The translations under genes and the position numbers were made by a program. A DNA stretch of 64,000 nucleotides, taken from NCBI RefSeq assembly GCF_001427865.1, contig NZ_LMHH01000001.1:1364001-1428000 (forward strand), in the 5' to 3' direction. The DNA is from Altererythrobacter sp. Root672. GTDB taxonomy: Bacteria; Pseudomonadota; Alphaproteobacteria; Sphingomonadales; Sphingomonadaceae. Positions 36,116-45,295 of this stretch are shown one piece after another (within the stretch, counting starts at the first letter, position 1; each line of letters starts with the position of its first letter). The notes beneath the pieces were generated by a model. The model was given only the letters and a program-made list of their open reading frames with translations. It was not told the DNA's origin and did no database searches.

Positions 36116-36616
36116 TTACGCGGTCGGGATTTCGTCCTGACATTTTTGGAAGACTTGCGTGATCGCGTCCTTCGCGCCGGTCACAGTGAATGACGCTTCG
36201 ACCCAACGAGCGCGTTCCGGGTTCATCCGCACGTTGAGTTGCTGCGCGCTGGACAGGCCCGTAAGAAGGCGCTGCAGCGTCTTCTCCGTCGTCTGGTTCA
36301 CAGCCGTCGCCATCTGTTCGTAGAAACGGTAGCGCTCTTCAACGGTCGCTCCGGTATCGAAGCGGAGCTCGATCGGGCGCATCTGAAAGCGGGTGTTGCT
36401 CGGCGGAACGAGTTTTTCCTTGGAGATGATCGCCGCGTAGACCGTTCCCTTGCCCGGCTTGTCGCACTTCAGCATCAACTGCGAACCATCTGCGCCCTGG
36501 ACACCGGCACCAAACGACCCGTCTGCCCCTTCGAAGAAACCCCACGCCGAGTTCTGCGCCTGCGCCGCCACTGAAGTCAGGGCAACGATCGCCGCACCCG
36601 CTACCAAATATCGCAT
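36116..36616 (-). CDS. secreted protein of unknown function
   Basis: 166 residues with a clear signal peptide (cut after VAAQAQ, about residue 21). The mature chain starts NSAWGFFEGADGSFGAG and has only two Cys (MLKCDKP, FQKCQDE), probably a disulfide. The middle reads as a beta-sheet followed by helices. No family was recognised. It is convergent with the chorismate mutase gene. Confidence 0.75.
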   Translation of the reverse strand: MRYLVAGAAIVALTSVAAQAQNSAWGFFEGADGSFGAGVQGADGSQLMLKCDKPGKGTVYAAIISKEKLVPPSNTRFQMRPIELRFDTGATVEERYRFYEQMATAVNQTTEKTLQRLLTGLSSAQQLNVRMNPERARWVEASFTVTGAKDAITQVFQKCQDEIPTA

Positions 36617-36768
36617 TTCCCTATCTCCCTAACCCTCAAGTCCCGATCCGACAGGTCAGGATACGCGCCCCCTCCTGCCACTTCTCTTTGCTCAAGTTTC
36701 TGGCCGAATTTCATCCAGCTAGGGTGCATCCTAACGGCTCGAAACTTGCGGGGCAACGCCCCGAATGG

Positions 36769-38163
36769 TCATCCAGCTCGCGGCAGCCGGAGCGTGACCA
36801 TCAGGCCTCCTAGATCCTCGCTCTCGCCCAATTCCACCTCGCCGCCGTAGATCTCCACCACGTCGCGCACGATGGCGAGGCCAAGGCCAGTCCCGGGCTT
36901 CTCGGTGTCGAGCCGGGCGCCGCGCGAAAACAGCTTCGCCCGATCGCTCTCCGAAATGCCGCGACCGTCGTCTTCGATCCAGATGTCGCAGAGCCTGGCG
37001 CCCGGCACGGCATCCACCGTCACAAAGACGCTGCCACCGCCGTACTTCGCGGCATTTTCGACGAGGTTGCCGAGGATCTCGTCCAGGTCCTGACGCTCCA
37101 TGGCCACGAACGCCGCGTCCGACCCGTCGGTGTCGAAGCGAACCTTGGGATAGAGCCGCGCCACCGCACGTTCCACGCCTTCGACCGATTGCAGGACGTT
37201 GGTGCGCGAATGGCCCATCGCACGGCGCCCGACGGCGCGGGCCCGGGCGAGATGGTGATCGACCTGGCGGCGCATGGTCGCCGCTTCCCGCAGGACTGTC
37301 GTGTCGAGGTCCGGCGAATGGGCCGAGGCGGCGTTGGTCAGGACCGTCAGCGGTGTCTTGAGCGCATGGGCGAGATTGCCGGCATGGGTGCGGGCTTCCT
37401 CGGCCTGACGCTCCGAATGGGCGAGCAAGGCGTTGAGCTCCTCGACCATGGGCTGAACTTCGAGCGGCAAGGGGTCGGTTACGCGATTGGCCCTGGCGGT
37501 CCGCACGTGCGTGATCGCCCTGCGGATGCGGCGCAACGGGCCAAGGCCGTACCACGTCTGCAACCCCGCCATGAGGAACAAGCCTATCCCGAGCACCGCG
37601 AAGCTCCACACCAGAATCGAACGGATGTCGGAGATTTGCTGGTCGAGTTCGTTGCGATCCCCGGCCACGACGAACTGCCAGTCGTTGTCGCTCCCGGGTA
37701 TGCGGATGGTCTGTTCGACTACCCGGAGGGGTTCGTCGGGGAATTGGCGTGAGTTGTAATAGGTCGGCGCATCGCGGGAGACTCTCCCGCTGGTTTCGAG
37801 CGTGCGGTCCCACAGCGAGCGTGACGGCGTGGGCTCATGCCCTTCGCCGTTGATCTGCCAGTAGAGGCCGCTGTTCGGCTCGAGGAACCGCTGGTCGCCG
37901 AGCGCGCGGTTGAACCAGATCTCGCCTTCCGGGGCGATCTCCGCCGACGAGATCAGCGCGATCAGCGAGTATTGCAGCCGATCGTCGAACTCCCTGGTCA
38001 GCAGGTCGTTCAGTGTCCTGTCGAGCGCCACGCCGCCGAGCAACAGCAGGATCGAGATCCAGCCGGCCGCAATCACCATCATCCGGCGCGCAAGGCTGCC
38101 GGTGTGCTGCGGCGGCCCCTTCGCTTCGCTGCTCGCTTCCGCCGACGGCAAGTCCGCCGGCAC
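36769..38163 (-). CDS. sensor histidine kinase
   Basis: About 464 residues. Two transmembrane helices flank a periplasmic sensor domain (roughly 45-200), then a HAMP region, an H-box (HAGNLAHALKTPLTVL) and an ATPase domain with N (ENAAKYG), G1 (EDDGRGISE) and G2 (GTGLGLAIV) boxes. It resembles PhoQ-like and other OmpR-partner kinases. The frame is open to an ATG at 38262, but that would overlap the regulator by 77 bp; a GTG at 38163 is my preferred start, with low certainty. It pairs with the response regulator just upstream. Confidence 0.9.
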   Translation of the reverse strand: MPADLPSAEASSEAKGPPQHTGSLARRMMVIAAGWISILLLLGGVALDRTLNDLLTREFDDRLQYSLIALISSAEIAPEGEIWFNRALGDQRFLEPNSGLYWQINGEGHEPTPSRSLWDRTLETSGRVSRDAPTYYNSRQFPDEPLRVVEQTIRIPGSDNDWQFVVAGDRNELDQQISDIRSILVWSFAVLGIGLFLMAGLQTWYGLGPLRRIRRAITHVRTARANRVTDPLPLEVQPMVEELNALLAHSERQAEEARTHAGNLAHALKTPLTVLTNAASAHSPDLDTTVLREAATMRRQVDHHLARARAVGRRAMGHSRTNVLQSVEGVERAVARLYPKVRFDTDGSDAAFVAMERQDLDEILGNLVENAAKYGGGSVFVTVDAVPGARLCDIWIEDDGRGISESDRAKLFSRGARLDTEKPGTGLGLAIVRDVVEIYGGEVELGESEDLGGLMVTLRLPRAG

Positions 38164-38185
38164 GGCGCTTACCGCAGCGGGCGCC

Positions 38186-38866
38186 TCATTCGCCGCGCGA
38201 GGGGTCGTCGGGGTCGTCGAGGCTGTAGCCGAGGCCACGGATGGTGGTGATGACATTAGCACCCAACTTCTTGCGAATACGGGTGACGAAGACCTCGATC
38301 GTATTCGAATCGCGGTCGAAATCCTGATCGTAGATGTGTTCGATCAGTTCGGTACGGCTGACCACCTTGCCCTTGTGGTGCATGAGGTAGCTGAGCAGCT
38401 TGTATTCCTGAGCGGTGAGCTTGACCGGCTCCCCGGCCAGCGTGACCCGGCCCGAGCGCGTGTCGAGACGCACACCGCCGGCGGTCAGTTCCGAGCTGGC
38501 ATTGCCCGAAGCGCGGCGAATGAGCGCGCGCAGGCGGGCGATGAGTTCTTCGGTTTGGAATGGCTTGGCGAGATAGTCGTCCGCCCCGGCATCGAGCCCG
38601 GCGACCTTGTCCGACCAGGAATCGCGCGCCGTCAGCACCAGGACCGGGAAATTCCGCCCTTCCCGGCGCCACATCCCGAGCACGGTCAGGCCATCGATCT
38701 CCGGCAGGCCGAGATCGAGAATTGCGGCGTCGTATTGTTCGGTCGAGCCGAGGAAATGCCCGTCCTCCCCGTCGGTGGAAAGGTCCACCGCATAGCCGGT
38801 CTGTTCCAGTGTTGATTTCAACTGCTGGCCCAGCGTCGGTTCGTCCTCGACGATCAGGATGCGCAT
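38186..38866 (-). CDS. OmpR-family response regulator
   Basis: 226 residues. The receiver domain has the acidic pocket EDE, phospho-acceptor Asp in AAILDLGLPEIDG (about D51), Thr in VLTARD and Lys in LAKPF. The C-terminal winged helix ends VVTRIRKKLGANVITTIRGLGY. It is the partner of the overlapping or adjacent kinase gene. The PepSY gene just upstream in the same direction may be a target or a modulator. Confidence 0.95.
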   Translation of the reverse strand: MRILIVEDEPTLGQQLKSTLEQTGYAVDLSTDGEDGHFLGSTEQYDAAILDLGLPEIDGLTVLGMWRREGRNFPVLVLTARDSWSDKVAGLDAGADDYLAKPFQTEELIARLRALIRRASGNASSELTAGGVRLDTRSGRVTLAGEPVKLTAQEYKLLSYLMHHKGKVVSRTELIEHIYDQDFDRDSNTIEVFVTRIRKKLGANVITTIRGLGYSLDDPDDPSRGE

Positions 38867-38956
38867 TCATATTCCCCTGCTTTGACGCGGCCCACGATGT
38901 GGGCTTTTGAACGAAACGCGTCAACGGGGTGGCCGTTTCCGGCAAGTTCCGGATAC

Positions 38957-39295
38957 TTATTTGGATACGCGCAGCACGCGGCCGGTACGTGCGTCGACGT
39001 CGACCCAGGTGACCTGGCCTTCCTTGATGAACTTGAGGCGATAGGCGCTCGCGACGGAATCGTACTCGAAGCCAAGGTAATCACTGCCCCTCATCTGCGG
39101 CACGATGCGACGTTCGATATCCCGCGATGACAGGTTGCGGCCCGCGTTCATCTCCTCGCGCGCGGTCGCCTGATCGCTGCGCGACGAATCGCCATGGTTC
39201 CCGTTACCCCTGTCGCGGTGTTGCGCGGCCGCAGGGGCGGTTAGGCCGCTGGCACATAGGACTGCCGCGGCAAGAGAGGCGATAAGCTTGCGCAT
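38957..39295 (-). CDS. secreted PepSY-domain protein
   Basis: 112 residues: a signal peptide (cut after APAAAQ, about 25), a His/Asn/Asp-rich linker, then a PepSY-like domain (LSSRDIERRIVPQMRGSDYLGFEYD, YRLKFIKEGQVTWVDVDARTGRVL). PepSY proteins often sit beside two-component systems and modulate periplasmic sensing or proteases. It lies 90 bp upstream of the response regulator on the same strand. Confidence 0.87.
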   Translation of the reverse strand: MRKLIASLAAAVLCASGLTAPAAAQHRDRGNGNHGDSSRSDQATAREEMNAGRNLSSRDIERRIVPQMRGSDYLGFEYDSVASAYRLKFIKEGQVTWVDVDARTGRVLRVSK

Positions 39296-39373
39296 AACGC
39301 CTGTCTGCCTAGGGCTATGGCATTGAACAAGGTGTGAATGCCGCAGTGCGGTGCAATTCAGGTTGAGGTGTGG

Positions 39374-40081
39374 CTATCGGGTCAACTCGTAAGTCACCGT
39401 AACGGTGACACCAGCCTGCACCATGCCTGGCTGCACCGGGGTAGAAGCATCGGCCGCGGCTTGGGCCTGCATCCTGAACATCGGCATCGGCCCTTGCTGG
39501 GAGATACCCTCGCGCACTTGCAGCAAGCGGACGTCGGCGAAGCCCGCCCCTCGTGCATAATCGAGTGCCAGCGCCCGCGCGGTGGCCATGGCGGTCTGCC
39601 TTGCCTGGGCGCGCGCGCCGGTATCGTCGTCGACCGAGAATTCCGGACCGCCAATGTCGGTGGCTCCCGCTGCGACCAGCGCGTCGAGCACTTCACCGGT
39701 GCGGGAGACGTCGCGCAGCTTGACGCTGACCCGGTTCGACACCTGGAACCCACGGAACACCTGCCGCTGCGTATCGCGGTCGAAATCGTATTGCGGGCCG
39801 AGATTGATCCCGGTCGTCTGAATGTCGCGTTCCGGTATGCCAAGCTGCTTGATCCGAGCGGTCACCGCGGTCATCGCCTGGGCGTTCGCCCGCATGGCCT
39901 CGTTCGCGGTCGGTGCTTGAGTGGTCACCCCGGCGCTGACAGTGACGATGTCGGGCGCGACTTCCACGCTTTCATTGACCGTCAGCTCGACCACCGGCCC
40001 GCTGGAGGTGACTTGCACCTGGGCATCTGCCGGGGCGGCAAGCGCAGCGGAAGCAAGGACAGGCAGGACGTATCGTATCAT
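39374..40081 (-). CDS. SIMPL-domain periplasmic protein
   Basis: 235 residues from the ATG at 40081, which starts a signal peptide (cut after PADAQ, about 20). The SIMPL (DUF541) pattern is present: VVELTVNESVEVAPDIVTVSAGVTTQ, the IPERDIQTTGINLGPQYD block and RGFQVSNRVSVKLRD. The family forms periplasmic oligomers of uncertain function. Monocistronic and divergent from the ABC-F gene. Confidence 0.9.
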   Translation of the reverse strand: MIRYVLPVLASAALAAPADAQVQVTSSGPVVELTVNESVEVAPDIVTVSAGVTTQAPTANEAMRANAQAMTAVTARIKQLGIPERDIQTTGINLGPQYDFDRDTQRQVFRGFQVSNRVSVKLRDVSRTGEVLDALVAAGATDIGGPEFSVDDDTGARAQARQTAMATARALALDYARGAGFADVRLLQVREGISQQGPMPMFRMQAQAAADASTPVQPGMVQAGVTVTVTYELTR

Positions 40082-40247
40082 CGCGGTATCTCCGTTCGAA
40101 TGCGCCTTGGCTGCGCGTCTGGCGATTACGCGCAGCTTAACCGTGGGGTTCCTTCCCAAGACGGTGCCGACGGGCCGGAGCCTTTCTCACCAACCTCGAA
40201 AGGTCACGATTGCCTAAGCTGCGGGAAAGGCTCTAAGCGCCGCGCCC

Positions 40248-42044
40248 ATGGCTGAAGCACCGATCCTCTCCTGGGAAGGCCTGGGACTACAGCAAGGCGG
40301 CCGCTGGCTGTTTCGCGACCTCGACCTGCACATCGGCCCGCGCGACAGGCTTGCGCTGATCGGCCGCAACGGCGCGGGCAAGACGACCTTGCTCAAGCTG
40401 ATCGCGAACATGATCGAGGCCGACAAGGGCAAGCGTTCGATCCAGCCCGGCACCCGCGTAGTGCTGATGGAGCAGGAGCCGAACTTCGCGCCGTTCGAGA
40501 CGCTGATGGACTTCGCCTTGTCAGGCGACGACGCGCCAAAACAGCACGAAGTCGAGGCGATTGCCGGCCAGCTGGGGATCGACATGAGCCGCCCTTCGGC
40601 CACCGCCAGCGGCGGCGAGAAGCGCCGCGCCTCGATCGCGCGCGCTCTCGCCCAAGACCCTGACCTGCTGTTGCTGGACGAACCGACCAACCACCTCGAC
40701 CTTGCGGCGATCGACTGGCTGGAAAGCTGGCTCAACCGCTTCAAAGGCGCCTTCATCGCCATCAGCCACGACCGTACGTTCCTGAAGCGCCTGACCCGCG
40801 CCACCCTGTGGCTCGACCGCGGGTCGATCCGGCGCAAGGAAGTGGGCTTCGGTGGCTACGAGGCTTGGGAAGAGCAAGTCTACGCCGAGGAAACTCGCGC
40901 GGCCGAGAAGCTCGATGCCAGGCTGAAGCTCGAAGCGCATTGGCTGGAACGCGGCGTGACCGCGCGGCGCAAGCGCAACCAGGGCCGGCTCGAAGCGCTC
41001 CATCGCATGCGGGCGCAGCGCGCGGCGATGATCGGCAAGGCGGGCACCGCCAAGCTCGGGCTCGAGTCCGAGGCTGAAGTGCGGACCAAGTCGGTGATTG
41101 TCGCAGAGAACGTGACCAAGCGCTTCGGCGAACGCACCGTGATCCGCAACTTCACCCTGCGTATCCAGCGCGGCGACCGGATCGGCGTCGTCGGTGCGAA
41201 CGGCGCGGGCAAGACCACGCTGCTCAAGCTGCTGACCGGTGAAATGGCGCCCGACGAGGGTTCGGTGACGATCGCCAAGACACTCCTCGGCGTCATGATC
41301 GACCAGCAGCGCAGCTTGCTGGCCGCCGACAAGAAGGTGCGCGACATCCTGGCCGAAGGCGGCGACTGGGTCGATGTGCGCGGGGTGCGCAAGCACGTGC
41401 AGGCCTATCTCAAGGACTTCCTGTTCGAACCGTCACTGGTCGATACGCCCATCGCCGCGCTCTCGGGCGGGGAGCGGTCGCGCCTGCTGCTGGCGCGTGA
41501 GTTTGCCCGCAAGTCGAACCTGCTGGTGCTCGACGAGCCGACCAACGACCTCGACCTCGAAACGCTCGACCTGCTGCAGGAAGTGATCGCCGATTACGAC
41601 GGTACGGTCCTGATCGTCAGCCACGACCGCGACTTCCTCGACCGGACGGTGACCGTCACCCTCGGTCTCGACGGTTCAGGCACGGTCGACATTGTCGCCG
41701 GTGGTTATGAGGACTGGGAGGCGAAGCGGAAGAAGCCCACCGCTCCCGCCACGAAGAAGCCGGTGCGCGAACCCGCCCCCACGGCCGCGCCGAGTTCGTC
41801 GGCCCCGGCGAAGAAGACCAAGCTCACTTACAAGGACCAACGCGACTACGACCTGCTCCCAGCGCGGATCGAGGAACTCGACGCTGAAATCGTCAAGGGC
41901 GAGCATGCGTTGGCTGACCCTGACCTCTACACCCGCGATCCGGCGCAGTTCGGGCGCCTGACCGAGAAGCTCGACAAGCTCCGTACCGAAAAGGATGCGG
42001 CCGAGGAGCGGTGGTTGGCGTTGGCGGAAATGGTTGAGGGTTGA
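40248..42044 (+). CDS. ABC-F family ATPase, Uup-like
   Basis: 598 residues, two ABC domains and no membrane segments. Walker A motifs are GRNGAGKTTLLKLI (about 38-51) and GANGAGKTTLLKLL (about 318-331). Signatures are SGGEKRRASIARAL and LSGGERSRLLLAREF. The interdomain linker contains ARRKRNQGRLEALHRMR. A Lys/Pro/Ala-rich linker and C-terminal coiled coil match Uup rather than EttA. ABC-F proteins act on ribosomes or DNA. Confidence 0.93.
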   Translation: MAEAPILSWEGLGLQQGGRWLFRDLDLHIGPRDRLALIGRNGAGKTTLLKLIANMIEADKGKRSIQPGTRVVLMEQEPNFAPFETLMDFALSGDDAPKQHEVEAIAGQLGIDMSRPSATASGGEKRRASIARALAQDPDLLLLDEPTNHLDLAAIDWLESWLNRFKGAFIAISHDRTFLKRLTRATLWLDRGSIRRKEVGFGGYEAWEEQVYAEETRAAEKLDARLKLEAHWLERGVTARRKRNQGRLEALHRMRAQRAAMIGKAGTAKLGLESEAEVRTKSVIVAENVTKRFGERTVIRNFTLRIQRGDRIGVVGANGAGKTTLLKLLTGEMAPDEGSVTIAKTLLGVMIDQQRSLLAADKKVRDILAEGGDWVDVRGVRKHVQAYLKDFLFEPSLVDTPIAALSGGERSRLLLAREFARKSNLLVLDEPTNDLDLETLDLLQEVIADYDGTVLIVSHDRDFLDRTVTVTLGLDGSGTVDIVAGGYEDWEAKRKKPTAPATKKPVREPAPTAAPSSSAPAKKTKLTYKDQRDYDLLPARIEELDAEIVKGEHALADPDLYTRDPAQFGRLTEKLDKLRTEKDAAEERWLALAEMVEG

Positions 42045-42045
42045 G

Positions 42046-42260
42046 CTCCTCTCCGAGCTTATCTCGGGGAGGTGGCGCGTGCCGCAGGCACGTGACGGAG
42101 GGGTAAGCGGACGAACGCTGGTGGTTCGACAAGCTCACCACAAACGGTGTTGGGATCGGAGTTGTATCCAACCTCCGTTCGTCCTGAGCTTGTCGAAGGA
42201 CACCCCTCCACCATCCACTTCGTGTATGGTCCCCCTCCCCGAGCGAGCTCGGGGAGGATC
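42046..42260. repeat. paired-hairpin intergenic repeat element, copy B
   Basis: About 215 bp between convergent genes. The outer ends are hairpins CTCCGAG/CTCGGGGAGG and CCCTCCCCGAGC/GCTCGGGGAGG. Next to them are CGCGTGCC/GGCACGTG and CACCATCCAC..GTGTATGGT hairpins. The centre holds an inverted pair, GGTTCGACAAGCTCA and TGAGCTTGTCGAA. Architecture and the right-arm words CCCCTCCAC and GGTCCCCCTCCCC match copy A at 1856-2002. Could double as a terminator for both flanking genes. Confidence 0.78.
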
Positions 42261-42268
42261 TAAGACGG

Positions 42269-44071
42269 CTAAGCCGCTTTCACCCGTGCGGCCCACGCCG
42301 CCACTCGTTCGTCCAACATCTCGAGCGGCATGCTGCCTTCTTTGAGGATCTCGTGGAACTGCCGCAGGTCGAACTTCGCCCCTAGCTCCTGTTCGGAGCG
42401 GCGGCGCAAGCGGACCCACTCGTTCTGGCCGATCTTGTAGCTGCAGGCCTGCCCCGGCGAAGCGCAGTAACGCTCGATCTCGCGCTGGGCCATCGGCCTG
42501 GCGTAACCGGTGTTGGCCACGAGATAGTCGGTCGCCTGTTCGCGGGTCCAGCGCTTGGCGTTGAGGCCGGTATCGACCACCAGACGCGCCGCGCGGAACA
42601 ACCAGCTCTGCAGCGCCCCGGCCTTCTCGATCCCGGTGTATCCGCCCAGTTCGTCGGCCACCATTTCGGCGTAAAGCGCCCAGCCCTCGCCATGCGCTGA
42701 CAGCCAGTAGTTCTTGAGCAGCAGCGGCAGGTCCTTGTCCTGCTGCAGTAGGCTCAAGTGCAAGTGATGCCCCGGCACGCCCTCATGGTAAGTCAGCGCC
42801 GGCAGGGTGAACTTCGGCCACTCGGCGGTGTCCTTGAGGTTGATCCAGTAGATCGCCGGGCGCGAGCCATCGAGCGAGGCGACGTTGTAGTAGCCGCTCG
42901 GCGCTCCGTCCTGGATCTCCACCGGCACCCGTTTAACCACAAGCGGCTGGCTCGGGATCGTGGCGAAGGCCATGGGCAGCTTGGCCTGCATCGCCTCGAC
43001 ACCGTGGTTGAGCGAGGCAATCAGGGCCTCGCGCCCGCCATCGTCATTGGGGAAGAGCTGGTCGGGCCGCTCGCTAAGCTGGATCAGCCGCTCTCCGACC
43101 GTGCCACTGGTCAGCCCATCCGCCCGCATCAGCTTGTCGAGCTCGGCGGTGATTTCGGCGACCTGTTCGACGCCGGTCCGATGAATCTCTTCGGGCGAGA
43201 GAGAGGTGGTGGTGAAGTAGTCCAGCGCCTGGGCATAGATTTCATCGCCGCGCGGCACGCGCCACACGCCGTCGCCAGCGGGCGTGTTCGGCCGTAGCCC
43301 CTTCAGCAATTCCAGCTGGCGCCGCAGCGCAGGATAGACTCCTCCCTCGACCAGCTTGGTCGCTCGCGCCTGCCAATCACCAGAGAGGTTCTTGGCACCG
43401 GCACGGCGAACGAGAGAGCGGACCATGTTGTTCTCGCCGGGCGCAGGTCGGAGCTGCGCTTCGAGCTGGCCCATCGCCAGATCGAGCGACCAACCAGGCG
43501 CGAGATAGCCCCGCGCCGCATCGGCCTGCTGGTTATCGCTTTGCTCGTCGAGCCGGTCGGGAAAGGCCTCGAGGCGCGAAAGGTAAGCCTCGGCATCGGC
43601 AGCGGTCTCCACGGGATGAGTGGAATCGAGGAAGTCGGGGATCGAGAAGTAGACCCCATCCTGCTGGCTGATGCGATAAGGCGCGCCGACATGCTGGATG
43701 CCGAACGGCTCCGAGATCAGCCGCTTCCCCAGCAGATATTCGACAAGCTCACGCCGCACCTGCCAGGTTTCTGACAGACCTTTCGGAGAGATCGCCTTGA
43801 CCTCGGCGAGCATCTTGCGGGCATGATCCGCTCCCGCGCGTTCTGCAGCCGGCCCCGTCCGGTCGAGGCGCGAGCGCATCGCGGCGTCAGCCCCAGTGTC
43901 GAGCCCGAGCGAGGTCATCGATTGCGGGCTGAGCAGCATGTCGCCGCGAAAGGTCCGGTCGATAACGTCCCGCAGGGCCGCGTCACCCTGGGTCTGAGCG
44001 AAGGCCGGCCAGGGAACGCTCGCCGCGATCGCCGCTGCGCCGGTGCTGACCAGGAATTGCCGTCTTTTCAT
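42269..44071 (-). CDS. DUF885-family protein, Tat-exported putative metallopeptidase
   Basis: About 600 residues from the ATG at 44071; the twin-arginine opening MKRRQFLVSTGAAAIAAS indicates Tat export. The family signature YHEGVPGHHLHL is a zinc-site-like HExxxGHH motif, and the family is thought to be metallopeptidase-like although few members are characterised. An upstream ATG at 44131 would bury the signal. Periplasmic location is likely. Monocistronic, with the paired-hairpin repeat just downstream. Confidence 0.88.
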   Translation of the reverse strand: MKRRQFLVSTGAAAIAASVPWPAFAQTQGDAALRDVIDRTFRGDMLLSPQSMTSLGLDTGADAAMRSRLDRTGPAAERAGADHARKMLAEVKAISPKGLSETWQVRRELVEYLLGKRLISEPFGIQHVGAPYRISQQDGVYFSIPDFLDSTHPVETAADAEAYLSRLEAFPDRLDEQSDNQQADAARGYLAPGWSLDLAMGQLEAQLRPAPGENNMVRSLVRRAGAKNLSGDWQARATKLVEGGVYPALRRQLELLKGLRPNTPAGDGVWRVPRGDEIYAQALDYFTTTSLSPEEIHRTGVEQVAEITAELDKLMRADGLTSGTVGERLIQLSERPDQLFPNDDGGREALIASLNHGVEAMQAKLPMAFATIPSQPLVVKRVPVEIQDGAPSGYYNVASLDGSRPAIYWINLKDTAEWPKFTLPALTYHEGVPGHHLHLSLLQQDKDLPLLLKNYWLSAHGEGWALYAEMVADELGGYTGIEKAGALQSWLFRAARLVVDTGLNAKRWTREQATDYLVANTGYARPMAQREIERYCASPGQACSYKIGQNEWVRLRRRSEQELGAKFDLRQFHEILKEGSMPLEMLDERVAAWAARVKAA

Positions 44072-44158
44072 GTGCCACCCATAAATCGAACTGAATGAGC
44101 GGGGTCTGGCAGGTTGCCGCACGTCGCTCAATTGCGCGCGGCCCCTTTTCGATGAACG

Positions 44159-44635
44159 TCAACGAATGCGATAGAAGTCCGCCACCCGGTCGAGCGCCAG
44201 CTTCAGGACGAGCTTGCCGCTGCGCGCGGGCCAGTCGAGCGCCTTTTCCGCTGTCGGCAGGGTCTCGCAAGCGCAGACGACGCGCCAGAGGATGTCCTCC
44301 AGCCCCTTGCCCGCTGCGGCCACTGCCCCATCGAAGCGGCTGCGGGCTGCGATCTGCTTTTCGGTGGGCGACAGGCCACCGGCGCCAGCGCCCTTGAGAC
44401 GGACCGGGCTCCAACTCATCGTGATCGACGCGGCGAGGTTGGCCCGTTCGTAATCAGACCGTAGTCGTTCCCCGGCATCGAACAGCCGGTCTTCGAGGTG
44501 GCCATGCGCGTGAAGCCAACCAAGCGGCGATTCTCCAAGGTTCACGGTGACGCTCCGCCGCCGCCTGACGACGCCGTTTCGCCGGCGCGGACCTTCTGGC
44601 GTGAGTTCACGTTCTACGAGTTTGCGACGCATGCG
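44159..44635 (-). CDS. DUF6456-type putative DNA-binding protein
   Basis: About 158 residues from an ATG at 44635 (MRRKLVERELTPEG); the open frame extends to 44701 but that part covers the divergent operator. The centre has ESPLGWLHAHGHLEDRLFDAGERLRSDYERANL, the conserved block of an alphaproteobacterial family predicted to be helical and DNA-binding. It is divergent from the XRE/S24 gene, a pairing I recall as common in sphingomonads. Function unknown. Confidence 0.78.
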   Translation of the reverse strand, partial: RMRRKLVERELTPEGPRRRNGVVRRRRSVTVNLGESPLGWLHAHGHLEDRLFDAGERLRSDYERANLAASITMSWSPVRLKGAGAGGLSPTEKQIAARSRFDGAVAAAGKGLEDILWRVVCACETLPTAEKALDWPARSGKLVLKLALDRVADFYRIR

Positions 44636-44695
44636 AATCTCCTGCAAAGCCGAATCGAACCTTGCCAAATCAGCATGGTTGTAGGAAAGTGAAAA

Positions 44696-44713
44696 AACCA
44701 AATTGGTTATAGG
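44696..44713. promoter_or_regulatory. palindromic operator/-10 region upstream of the XRE/S24 gene
   Basis: AACCAA-A-TTGGTT (44696-44708) is a perfect palindrome running into TATAGG (44708-44713), a -10-like word 15 bp before the XRE/S24 start. The stretch AACCAAATTGGTTATA differs by one base from AACCAAATAGGTTATA at 1401-1416. Autoregulation is likely. Confidence 0.55.
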
Positions 44714-44722
44714 GGTCAGAAC

Positions 44723-45295
44723 GTGATCAATCGCATTCGGGATATTCGCAAGCAGAAGAACATGACCTTGGCGGAAGTCGCGGCTGCTTGCGATCCGCCG
44801 ACGACGGCCCAGACGATCGGCCGTCTCGAAACGGGCATGCGCAACCTCTCGCTGGTATGGATGAACCGCATTGCCGAGGCTCTCGGTGTCGATCCGGAGC
44901 TTCTGGTTAAGGGAGAGACGGGAGAGGCCACCATGATCGTGGCGCGCCTGACCGATAGCGGGGCAGAGGCCCTAGCCACTCCGCGCGATGCCATCCTGCC
45001 GACCGACCTTGGCGGAGAGGGTGCGCTGGTTTGCATCACGGTCGAGGCGCCTCAGGGCGAATATCGCGCTGGCGACCAATTGTGGTTGCGGCAGGTGGAA
45101 GCCGATGAGGCCCCCAAACTGATTAACCGAGACGTTCTCGTCCCGCGCTCGGGCGGGCGGTTCGCTTTCGGCCGGCTGATTGATCGGCAGGGCACAATGG
45201 TCGGCCTGCTCCCTCCGGGAAGCGGACAGCGTCAGATCGTGGTAGATAAGCCGGCATGGCTGGCGGTGGCGGAGATGCTGGTCCGCAAATTGTGA
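44723..45295 (+). CDS. XRE-family regulator with degenerate S24 (LexA/CI-like) domain
   Basis: 190 residues. The N-terminal helix-turn-helix (1-62) reads IRKQKNMTLAEVAAAC and QTIGRLETGMRNLS. The C-terminal half (about 85-190) has the S24 fold pattern (YRAGDQLWLR...GRFAFGRLI), but the catalytic Ser-Met pair is absent and the Lys is replaced by Arg (GRLI), so autoproteolysis is not expected. It overlaps the glycosyltransferase start by one base (TGATG). Confidence 0.85.
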   Translation: MINRIRDIRKQKNMTLAEVAAACDPPTTAQTIGRLETGMRNLSLVWMNRIAEALGVDPELLVKGETGEATMIVARLTDSGAEALATPRDAILPTDLGGEGALVCITVEAPQGEYRAGDQLWLRQVEADEAPKLINRDVLVPRSGGRFAFGRLIDRQGTMVGLLPPGSGQRQIVVDKPAWLAVAEMLVRKL

